Below, in pieces: positions 37,669-48,101 of a stretch of 64,000 nucleotides of DNA. Both the position numbers and the translations under genes were made by a program. The notes below the pieces were generated by a model. The model was not told the origin of the DNA, made no database searches, and saw nothing but the letters and a program-made list of their open reading frames with translations. The stretch lies in NCBI GenBank assembly GCA_963514095.1, contig OY741271.1, positions 7,905,976 through 7,969,975 on the forward strand, read 5' to 3'. Source of the DNA: Eutrigla gurnardus. Taxonomy: Eukaryota; Chordata; Actinopteri; Perciformes; Triglidae. Each line of letters opens with the position of its first letter. The stretch's first letter is position 1.

Positions 37669-40590
37669 AATGTATGATAAATTAAGCAATTAGCTGTTTT
37701 TTAAGGAATATTCCTAATGGTCCACCTCAGCTGTAGCCTACTGAGAGTAACACTAACTCAGGTTAAGACTTTCTTTGTTCAGCTTTACCCCACCACAGTC
37801 AGAGAGAGAGAGAGAGCAGAGTAAAAGAAAGAGAGACAGAGTGGCAGATGTACCAGACAAACACAGCTGCAGAGGTCCATCTAACAGCCTCAGAGACCTC
37901 AGTCCGCCCTGAAGCAGGGACACCCGTCCAACAGCATTGTTCAGTGATGATTCTGCTTATTGATCCCCTTCTGTCTACGTTTTATATCGAACAATAGAAA
38001 CAACAAAAGCATTGGTTGAGATACATTCAATCTCTTAGCTGTTGTTTCAGAATATTGGACAACACTGTTTGTGCTGATGCTGCTTGATGTTCTTGTGAAA
38101 CTATTCTTGCACTTTAAAGATATTGATCCTTAATATTACTGATATTGACCTTGGAAGAGGTGCATGGTAATCTCTGTGCTGTGTGAAAGAGAGGGTTTAA
38201 AGCTCTCTCTCCAGCTGGATGGATGGATGGATAACCCATCTGACCCAGAGAGATCTTAATGATGTGGCGAGGAGCTACCTGGGCTACCTTCCACACTTCT
38301 ACCACCATAGACCAGACCAGTAATAATAATAATCAGTGGAAAGTGGATTGATGGAGGGACCTCTCTCTACATACTCCACGCCAATAACCATCCATTTTAT
38401 ACCAATAACTTCCCATTCGCCTGAGAGCATTTGTCCATTTAGAGGGTTTTGATACACCACAAGGAGAGTCCTAATGAGTCCTCATCTAGCTGCTCTTTCT
38501 GCTGTTATAGTTTCACTTTGTCCAGTGACCTTTGCTGCCATCTTGTTTGTGCACGCTGCTTCTTTTGGTGTGAGCAGCATCAAGTCGGCCAAATTCACAC
38601 TTATTCGATTCAAGCAAGGCGCAGGTTGAATTTCTTTTCCGCTGTCATATTAAAAAATGTCTCAATGTCTTAAAAGTCAGTAGATTTCAAACGCTAAAGG
38701 TTTTGCATCTTGCGTTGATGGTGAACTGCACAGATAGTTTTAATATTTATAATTTAATTTCAGCTGTTCAGCTATGTTGTATATTCACTCTTCGCGTGAA
38801 AGTAATATATAATTGAAAGCAATGAGAAAAAAACACTCCCACATTAAAACACTTAATTATTAGCATAAATATTAGTATGTAATAAAGTATGACGTAAAAG
38901 CAACACCAGCTTTGGTAGCATCTGTTAGCGAACAGATTCATCTTTTCAGGGAAATAACAACCAATAACAATGTGGCTTGAGGCACTTTATTAAACATACC
39001 TACCAAGAATAAATGAATGTGTTCCTTTCATCGGATGTATTATTTATTTGATAATGTGTTGCCATGAGTGGGTGGTGGGTGCACCAGTATGAGATTTCTC
39101 CTTTTATTTATTTCACGGTGCAAAACATAGAAGGCCGAACCTTTTATCATCCTTTTATAAGGTTTGTACAAAAGTGTGAGACTTGCTTCAGTTATGACCC
39201 ATATCCAATGATGATGGAACAAAGTTTAATTTCAATAGTCAATCACGATACTCCAAAAATGTAAAATGTTGTCATTTTTACTTTTCTGAAGCAGAAATAC
39301 AGTATGTTTCATATCAGCCTTGTATCACGCAGGCAGAAACACACATGGTTGACATTGGGATACAATTAGTTAGATTTGGACAAAACTACTTCATTAAAGT
39401 GTGGGGGGAAAACTTACAGCTTGTGTTAATTAACAGCATAATTCTGTCCTGTTTGTTTGACCCACAAACTGGCCCTCCCACCGGCCCATTTCTTGCTTAT
39501 ACTGGGTCTTATACCAGATAACTTTCAATAACTGTCCAATACTATATATCACACATTTAACTTGCCCTGATTCCCTTATTTTATCAAGGTTATTTTCTAA
39601 GCCTTAGTTTGCACCAACACTGCTTTATTTTGCAACCTGATTAAATCATTGTTTAGTTTATTTTTTAACATCTCTTAATTTAATTTTCAATGTATTCTGG
39701 TATACACAATATGAAATAAATGATGTTATTATAGAACATATAAAAGCACCCTCCCCTTTCCCAACCCTCTGTTCTCTCCTCATCCTCCCAATCCCACCAC
39801 AGACCTTGTTTGCTGTAGGAAACGCTCATAAAAGCTTTAAAACCAATTTCCTTGTCTTGTAATGATGCAGGCGAGTGATTGTGGCCATCAGGTGTGTGTT
39901 CGCCCTCGGGGGCGCAGAGTCTCGGTCGACCTCTGGTTTGCCGGGATAACTCCAAACTTAGATTAAATTTAATCGGTTGCACCAAAATTTAAATATTGAA
40001 TAAAATGGGATCCCGATTTTTTTTTTTTTACTTACTCTTCTCCAATTATTTTGTCCATGTGTTTTGGCCATGTTGCCCCATTAATTCTGCCAACACGGTT
40101 TTCTCAAAGGCGGAGAAGTTAAAGCTGAGCCGTCATGAGTAACATGAGACAAAATAACGAGTGTTTGAGCTAGCTAAGTAGCAAACAACGTAGCATATTT
40201 AAATAATACTGAGCAGCCAAAAGTGAACTCACTCCCATTGTTTGCGGTGCCGCTCCGAGACTGTGGTGCTCTAAATAACGGGACATTCCAACGCTTGAAG
40301 CGGCTATTAACAAATGCACCCTTAGATTAAATAAATCCTTGTTGGTGCCACCCAGCCTTAGACTGTGGAGCGCTTTCACCAGACACACAGAAGACATTAT
40401 GCTTCTGCTCTTCTGCACTTCTATCCAATTCCATTTGAGCAGTACTCCCCTTGATGAGTAAAATAAGCTCTGAAGTGGATTGCCCCTTCAATGAATATAT
40501 TGGTAAGGTGGGATACTGAAATATGTAATCTTGAAGATTCACTCAAGAGCATGCAACACAAAAGAAAAAGAAACAAAAGTAAGTTTTATG
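37669..40590. other. Intergenic, nothing recognised
   Basis: A short GGAT run (38216-38232) is the only simple repeat of note. No gene, RNA or transposon boundary was found. Confidence 0.55.
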
Positions 40591-40591
40591 A

Positions 40592-40667
<76 letters not shown>

Positions 40668-40681
40668 ATATCTATCTATCT
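40592..40681. repeat. (TATC)n microsatellite
   Basis: About 22 TATC units with one TATA interruption. It abuts the tail of a reverse-oriented LINE 3' end and probably grew from that tail. Confidence 0.95.
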
Positions 40682-40683
40682 GT

Positions 40684-41140
40684 TGAAGTTTATTTATGGA
40701 TAACCCCTTGAGATGAACAGTCATCTCGTTTTCAAGGGGGTCCAACATACAATAATACAAGACAAGACATTGTTACAGCAACAGACATAACACACATAAA
40801 TACATAGAAACATAGAGGCTCTCATCAACCCACCTATCCAGACACCAATCCCAAAACCCCTCCATCCCCACCTGCTGCAATTATAACAATTGCCAATTGA
40901 CTTGACATATACAACCACACAACACACACCAATGCAGACGGTCAACACTACTGCATGACAAATCTTTTCATAGCATTGTGACACAATATAATACAAGACT
41001 GTTGCACTATGCAACACAATAACACAAAAGTACAATGGCCATGCATACACAATAGCCATCTAATCAATAGAATATATAATATAGTGACTATATTAATCTT
41101 CAGGGGGATACATCTAAGGAAAGGCTGTATTGAAGGAAAA
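40684..41140 (-). mobile_element. LINE 3' end fragment, reverse orientation (tentative)
   Basis: On the minus strand the stretch ends GAGATGACTGTTCATCTCAA, GGGGTTATCC, ATAAATAAACTTCAA and then a TAGA array, the hairpin-plus-tail arrangement of fish LINE 3' ends. No coding part could be read, so the clade is unknown. Confidence 0.5.
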
Positions 41141-42044
41141 GACAAAGAGATATTCCATCCAGGACCACATTAATGTTTTCTGTTACATTATTATCTTTCG
41201 CATCATTCTAGACTCGGTCATAAAATCTTGTAACGACCTCATACGGAGACTTCATCCTCAGCAAAAATACTCATGCAGCAGATGATGTTCCCCATCATGC
41301 ATCTGTCCCCTATTAATAGCGCTGCAGTGGATATGAAGAAGACTTTCATGATTGAACCATAAAATCTCTCCCTGGTCTGCAGAATACAGATAAACAGACA
41401 GAGTTCCTGTCTTCATCTGCTTTATTAAGAACTGTTTCCCTGCTGCTACTGTTTCCCTGCTATTCAGTCAGGAGCTTCCCAGTTGAACCAGTGTTCTACC
41501 AATTGTAACTGGTGCATATTTAGTGTTCTTGAAAGTGCTGAAAGATTTTCAGCACATTGCTTTCTTCGATGACAACATGAGTTCAAAAGGAGAATGTTTG
41601 CAGTTCCACTGCTTCTTGCCGTTTTATTCTCCAGGCCTGTGGAATTATTCCCAAAAATATCCCCAAATGTTTGTGTTTGTGTTTTGATGATGGTGTACAG
41701 GGGCTGATCTCAATCAGGCCCGATTGAGCCTAAAGTCCATATTGTTTGACTAGTGTGAGTGTTCCGTTTCGTACTTGCATGAGGACATGCACAGGTACAC
41801 AATGTGGACATTACGTAGGCTTTAATCGATAGGCTGTCCCTCTCATTATCGTTCAGTGTTAAACTCTGATCTCCCCCCGCTACCGATTTACAACTGAAAA
41901 TACTGTTGATTACTGTGTAGGACACAGCAGGTGGTGTGAGCAGTACCAGAGCAGAATTACGTAATTTTATAATAAAAATGCTGCTCTGTGCTCTGTTCAA
42001 AAGCCGCTGCCCGCTCACTCGTGCTCACATGCACAGATGCAGAC
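41141..42044. other. Intergenic, nothing recognised
   Basis: No gene or repeat boundary was recognised. Confidence 0.5.
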
Positions 42045-42271
42045 TGTGGAATATTTAGGAGCGAGGAAATTTCACGACTGGACTTGTTGCACAGGTGGCA
42101 TCCTATCACAGTACCACGCTGGAATTCACTGAGCTCCTGAGAGCGACTCATTCTTTCATGTTTGTAGAAACAGTCTGCATGCCTAGGTGCTTGCTTTTAT
42201 ACACCTGTGATTGGAACACCTGATTTAAATTATTTGTATGGGTGAGTAAATACTTTTGGCAATATAGTGTA
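42045..42271 (-). mobile_element. Tc1-like transposon, 5' end fragment
   Basis: The minus strand begins CACTATATTGCCAAAAGTAT, the terminal sequence of many fish Tc1-like elements. After a short leader comes a transposase start at 42151: MSRSQELSEFQRGTVIGCH and SREISSLLNIPQS, the N-terminal helix-turn-helix that binds the inverted repeat. The match stops at about 42045, so the catalytic DDE region and the other end are missing. Confidence 0.85.
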
Positions 42272-42426
42272 TGTGTAAGTTGCAGTCATGTTGCCTATGT
42301 TGTTCTCTATTGTGATGACGATTTGATGATGTATGTACAAGAGGCAATCGCCCGAGGCCCGTTTATGCTTGGAGCTGTGTGAGTGCAAGCCAGTGGAGGA
42401 AAGTGGAGGGGGGACAATTGGACCCG

Positions 42427-42552
42427 GCACAGTAGGGACCAACTGGGCCTTGTGTCAGTGCCTCCTAAGAGTAATAAGATGCACTGACACAAGGGCACAG
42501 TAGGGACCAACTGGCCCTTGTGTCAGTGCCTCCTAAGAGTAATAAGATGCAG
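42427..42552. repeat. 68-bp tandem duplication with a perfect hairpin
   Basis: The unit starting GCACAGTAGGGACCAACTGG occurs twice with a 68-bp period. CTTGTGTCAGTGC (42449-42461) and its exact reverse complement GCACTGACACAAG (42481-42493) form a 13-bp stem around the junction. Confidence 0.85.
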
Positions 42553-42932
42553 TTCAAAACATTAAAAAATAAAAAAACGTATAGTTTATGTCCTATAAAT
42601 GGAAATAAACTAAAAGATACAAACCTGACCTGAATTAATTGTATCCAAACGCATATGCTGCAGTCTAATGGTGGAGATAAGATAGCGAAGGGCTAAGTGA
42701 AATTAGGATAAAGCCCATGTAGCCCCCTATTTTCAATGCAACACATAAATCAACCAGTTGCACTACAGTTGCACAGGACCTACACTGCATTTCAGGGCAC
42801 TTGGCTGTATCCTGATTCGGTCGTGCTCTCATACCAGCTACAACCCAAACAATGGTGCAGTGAAATCAAGACGCCACCAAAATGTATAAAAATGTATGTC
42901 ACTCTTGTTCTGTATATTCCATTTTATCTTGC

Positions 42933-42949
42933 GGGGGGGGGGGGGGGGG
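42933..42949. repeat. Poly-G run of 17
   Basis: A G homopolymer followed by a short TG array; the length may be unreliable in sequencing. Confidence 0.9.
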
Positions 42950-42994
42950 TATGTATCGGTGTAGCATGTGTGTGTGTGTGTGTTACATGAATGA

Positions 42995-43110
42995 GGGTGC
43001 GGGGAGTGGGGATGTTAAAAGGGTTTGTTTTATTTTTATTTTAATGTAAAGCAATTTGGGCTGCATTTTTATGTATGAAAGGTGCTATATAAATAAAGAT
43101 GACTTGTTCT
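42995..43110 (+). mobile_element. LINE 3' end fragment (tentative)
   Basis: TAAAGCAATTTGGGCTGCAT and AAAGGTGCTATATAAATAAA are the kind of 3' terminal sequence shared by many fish LINE families. No coding part is visible. Confidence 0.45.
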
Positions 43111-46100
43111 GGTGCTGTATTGCCTGATGCTGCCCTGTGCCTGTGCCAAAATGACCATCTAACTGTTATGGAAATATGTATGAGTCGAAGCACGGAGACC
43201 TCTGGAGATAGTAGATGTCTTATGCAGAAATATTTATTTGATGCCCGATGGCCATCGTGAGAATCAAGGTTTCAGCAGTACATCATGAACTCAAGAGTGC
43301 AGTTTCAACCCCAATTCTGCCTCCTGTCCCTCCTGGGAAAACATAAAAGCCTAAGTTATCTTGAGGAAGCTGCCACGGCGTCTGTATTATGTCAAGGTTA
43401 CAGGGAAGAACTTTGTGTTTGGCCCTGAGGGACACGCTAGTGTCTCGTTTGTGACCTTGCCTCACCTGGAGAAGCAGACAGCTAATAACTCAGATGAACC
43501 TATTCATAAAAATTACATGTATTAATCTTACACTGAGGTAATCAGGTATAGAGAAAATTCCCTCACACTAACGATGGGATGCATTGAATGTCCACGTTCC
43601 TGAACCAATAATACATTTTATGAATATGTTTGGTATCAGCTTCGTATCACAGCTGCAGAAACAGTCACTTCCAATAATGGTCACTTGAAGCCACCTGCTC
43701 TGCACATTGCTCACTTGCTGACAGAATGGGAAGCAGTTAACATTTAATGCATGCAATGCCGACAATTTTTATTTCTGGTGACTGGGCTGGTTGAGAACTG
43801 GTGGCAGTGGGATGCTTCACGTAATATGTATAGTCATCAAAATCCAATTACCTTTCTTATATTGTGGATGTAAATGTTACGTTTGAGTGGCATGAAAAGT
43901 TCATGGGGTCATTAGCATCATTGCCTGAGGTGAATGAACGCGATGATGAAATCAAGCAGCTTTTATGGCAATCTGTCCTTCACAGTGAGATGTCTTGTTT
44001 ACAGAGTCAGAGAGACATTTTGTCCTCGAGGTGACACAACAGAGCAACGCTGTGATCCATAATGGAAACACTTCGCCCTCTGACCATCATAAATCACTGA
44101 ACTACAAACCTCACTGTCCTCAGGCAGTTCAGCAGTGGAAATGAAATCCCCAGAGGAGCTGGCTTTACAGGGCCAGCTGGGAAATGATAGGTGTGGAGTA
44201 ATGAGTCACACCACCACCTCCTCCTCCTCCTTCAACAGCTCCTCTCCACTGGCCTTTGATCAGAGCAGCTCAACTGCCAAGTGCTCAAGTGGAGCAGCTC
44301 AGCGGCCAACAGTGGAGAGCTGTTTGGATCTGGGCAGTGTCCACAAGGTCTAAGTGGGAAGGTGAAGGAGTATGTTGTTGAATAGAGTCTGTGTTGAAAT
44401 AAAAACCTATTTTAACATGAAGCCACAAGGAAGATGAATGTAAGACATGATCAAGATGATTTCTTTGGCTCTGCTGCATCAATTTTGAAAAAACAAACAA
44501 ACAAAAATAACTTAGAGACTGAGCACAACACTAAATTGGTTAAATACGGTTTCCATGTGGTAAAGGTTTTTTTTTTTTTTTTAAGAATACAGGCATCATT
44601 TAACTCCACACACCTTTTTAGGTTTTCAAAAAAATGTACCAAACAAAGTTAGAGACGAGGGGAACGAATGAGACGAGGGTTAATTTTTTATACCCAATGA
44701 TACCAAAGGTCTGTGGAAAACCATCTAATATTGATAAGTCCTGGTTTCTCTGGAAACGACCTGCTAGAAGGATGGTCGTATTGATCTTAAATATTCAAGT
44801 TATCTGTTTCTGCATGCAGATCAGATCCTGCGATTCCATCCCTAATACTAGAATTTAAATTCAGCAAACAAGAGTTCCCCATGAGAGGAGGTTGGAAGTA
44901 AAACATCTTTAACGTTAATGCAGCATTGTCTGGGACTGCCAGATTACAGCTAATGTCCGTTTGAGCTCTCTTGACTTTGTCTACAAGCTCCCTTCATTGA
45001 ATCTTAAAGAACAGCTGGAGGTAATAACTAAAAGGCGGCAGGAGGACGGATCAATAAATAAAGTCAGGCACTCTAATCCAAAATCGCATTCAGTCCCGCA
45101 ATAAATGCACACTCACAGGCACATGGGGGTTTGAGAAAGCTCTTTCATGAATAACAAATGCAGACGGAAGTTTGACAGAAGGCGACTTTGAACGGTAAAA
45201 TGATCATGTGAGGACAGCGTTGACAATTTCAATAAATAGGGACAGAAAATGATGGATGGTTATGTTTGATTCTCCACCTTCGAAGTAGGAGTCGTTAAAA
45301 AAGGCTCCGGAAATCATCTTTCAGAGCTTTGAGGGTTGCTGGACATGATAAAATAATGTAACGTTTTGCCAAAAAGTGCAGATGATGAATTGAGCATTAA
45401 AGTCACATTAAACTCAAAGCAGTATTTTGCTGAAAACCTTCCAATATAAGCTCAGTCTTACACATTTTTGTGACATTCTTCTTGCTCAACTGTCATGGAC
45501 AGTATATAGTTGTTATTACATTAACATGTGCTGTAGTTTAATATCTGGCATATACGACCACAAAAACAGTGTCACTCACTCCAGCAACTACCCTGAGCCG
45601 AATTACTTGTGTCAGTCAGAGGCTGCCATGTCTGTGGATGCTCCCCGACCTTAAGCAAGTGGTTAGTATTGTGAGAGTGAAGAGTTCCAATTCTTTTCTT
45701 ACTTTTATTGACTTTTTTCTCTCTCTTTTTTTTTTTTTTTGTCAAGCTGCTGTTTTGAAGGTCAAGAATGAATCTTCCAGCAAAATGCATCTTCAAATAA
45801 AAATAACGCGCACTCACTTGCACTAGCTTTTTCATACAGTTGAAGATGAGTTTTCATGCTCATTTCATTCTCACTTAAACAAGGTCCAAGTCCTTGAAAT
45901 CCACTCATGGTCCATTCAAGGACACCCCGGCATCTGAACATTAATGGGTGAACAACTATTTCAACAAGAGAAACAACGACATCCATTATACCCACATTTT
46001 ATGGTTGTTTTATGAATTTGTGTAACACGTATACGTAACAACTCTGCGTAGTGACTCTGCAAATTAATGTCGCTAGAAAATAATGTTCCTAGAGATGAAT

Positions 46101-46850
46101 TGAAGTCAGTGGCTGTCTGGAAGGAACACAACACACTCTAAAAAAATGTTGTGGAATGACTTCTGAAATGTTCAGAAATAATGTTAGGATTATAAAATGT
46201 ATAAAAGTAGAAGATAGAAGGTATTTCCGTTTTAGGCTGAAATGACATTCAGTGTAATAGTAAAATCCAACAGGGAGCAGGAGGAGAAATCGGTGCACCG
46301 GGGGAAGGTTGCATACTCAATGTAATTAGATTAAAGTTGTGTATAGTAACAGTGGAGTAAATGTCAGTTATATAAACATGTCTATAGGATGTCTAGGAAT
46401 TAGGCAGTTTGAGTGTGCTTGTATTGTGTGTTTACTCAGTAAAATGTGTACACGGGACACAGGAAGAGGCTTAGAGAATATAGGAAGGGGAAGAAATGAA
46501 ATGCATTTGATGCTTCAATGAATGCTCTGATTTCGTGGATGAGATGCCGGGAGGAGAAGAACAATTTGGGCTGAAGAGGGTGGAAGTGAGGGAATGGATG
46601 TACAGTTTATGTCTGTTTCAGAAAGCCAGGGCTTTTTTGGTGCCTGCGTATTGAAGGACACACCAGCGTCGCACCAACGCACAAAGAGAGGGTTTATTTG
46701 AAATGTGTCAAGTTCTTCTGTTTGAAATGCGTTTGTGTTGACTCTCCGTTGTATTGATCAAAGTAAACATAAAAATAGCTGGGGAAATGAATAAAACTCC
46801 AACCTAAAGTTGTTTTTACACCCATATTGAAACAAAACTTAATGAATATA
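43111..46850. other. Intergenic, nothing recognised
   Basis: About 3.7 kb without a supportable gene. T/A homopolymers lie near 44567-44582 and 45727-45740. The Ser-rich frame at 44135-44353 has no domain or splice support. Confidence 0.5.
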
Positions 46851-47215
46851 TGAATGAATGAATGACTTTTATTATTGTGTCATGCATACTTTTGTATGCC
46901 CAGCCCACATGGGCTTACAAGACACCAACAAAAAAAAAACAAAAGGAAAAGAAACCACCAAGTCAGATCCAGAACACAACTGAATCAGCACAACAACAAC
47001 GCATCAAAAATTAATTAAACAAATGTATCTGTCTTCTTTTCCAAGCTTGAGAAATAAAGTTAGCAGTTTTAAACACATTGAAATTAAACAACCACCCCAG
47101 CTTCTGTTCATCAGAGCACCAAAATATTTCAGGGTTTTGTCCATAGATTTCATAAAATAACACCTCTCTCAAATCATCATACTTTACATTTGTCAACACA
47201 TCTGTATGTCTTTTG
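46850..47215 (-). mobile_element. LINE 3' end with ATTC tail, reverse orientation (tentative)
   Basis: On the minus strand, a frame ending at about 47011 reads EQKLGWLFNFNVFKTANFIS, which resembles the extreme C-terminus of a LINE ORF2. It is followed by a non-coding stretch, the palindrome GTAAGCCCATGTGGGC and an ATTC tail. The element is heavily 5'-truncated and its clade is uncertain. Confidence 0.5.
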
Positions 47216-47235
47216 TGAGAGATTACGTGCTCTGT

Positions 47236-47275
47236 ATATATACATATATATATATATATACACTGTATATATATG
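47236..47275. repeat. (TA)n microsatellite
   Basis: TA-rich array interrupted by CA and CTG. Confidence 0.85.
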
Positions 47276-47523
47276 TTTCAACAGTGAGTTGTAATGGATG
47301 AAAACACTTGCATGTGTTGAAGGAATCCCTCCAAAGAGGCAGTTACAAGCAATGTATATTTTGTCATTTGATTTGGGGGGATTGTTGCATAAGTATATGA
47401 CAAACAGGGATGTGTGTGTCTTGTCTTCATACATTGCGGGGACAACAGAAGGTTCATATTGCACCTCCTGTAAACCCTTTTTATTTGATTAAGGTTAAAG
47501 CGTATAGATTGGTGATTTGTTTT

Positions 47524-47821
47524 ATGCCTCTGCCTCGGCGACAACCATGGCCGGAGGCTTTATATTTTGGGTTGTCCGTCTGTACAAACAACATTCTTGC
47601 GAACACAATATCAGGAATGCCTGGAGGGAATTTCTTCAAATTTGGCACAAACTTCCTCTTGGACTCATGGGAGCGAGAGAGGGTGAAATCTTGTGAACAT
47701 AATACCTCAGGAATACTTGGAGCAAATGTCATTGCATCTGGTAAAAACATCCACTTGGACTCAAGGCTGAACTGAATAGATTTTGGTGGTCAAATGTCAT
47801 TGTGACCTCACAAAACACCAT
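47524..47821 (+). repeat. Common dispersed fish repeat, left half (host of B4)
   Basis: GCCTCGGCGACAACCATGGC, CCGGAGGCTTTATATTTTGG, two diverged internal units (CTTGCGAACACAATATCAGG and CTTGTGAACATAATACCTCA) and TTTGGTGGTCAAATGTCATT belong to a repeat widespread in fish genomes. The text breaks at 47821 where element B4 begins and resumes at 58683. Confidence 0.65.
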
Positions 47822-47909
47822 GGGCCCTAGTTTCGTGGCGCAGCGCAGGGCGGCGCAGGGTGGCGGAGCCGGCGCAATGCAAGTTTCGACCCGCGCAGCC
47901 TTGCGCACC

Positions 47910-47917
47910 GTCAGTTT
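47910..47917 (+). repeat. Target-site duplication of the KDZ element, left copy
   Basis: GTCAGTTT (or CGTCAGTTT from 47909) occurs here and at 57470-57477 (57469-57477). An uninterrupted B copy has this sequence once. Eight bases fits KDZ/Zisupton insertion. Confidence 0.85.
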
Positions 47918-47920
47918 CAA

Positions 47921-48018
47921 GTAGCCCTGGCTGCAGTACGCAGATCGGGGCATGGCTCAACGTGGGCGGAGTTAAACGTTTGACTCCGCCCACTGCGCGG
48001 GCGCCATCTGGTGGCGGA
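47921..48018 (+). repeat. KDZ left terminal inverted repeat
   Basis: Pairs with 57369-57465. It includes an almost perfect 32-bp palindrome at 47961-47992 (GTGGGCGGAGT, an AAACGTTT centre, ACTCCGCCCAC with one mismatched pair), which may be a transposase binding or hairpin site. Confidence 0.88.
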
Positions 48019-48101
48019 AATCGCGCACAACCCCTGAAGAAGAGGACGTGTCTGACGGAGACGAAGCAGTACAGGACAGAAGAGGCAGTACAGCTGGCAA
48101 A

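Noticed and set aside
44135..44353. Ser-rich 72-residue frame
   Set aside because: Low-complexity TCC repeats, no splice sites or known motif.
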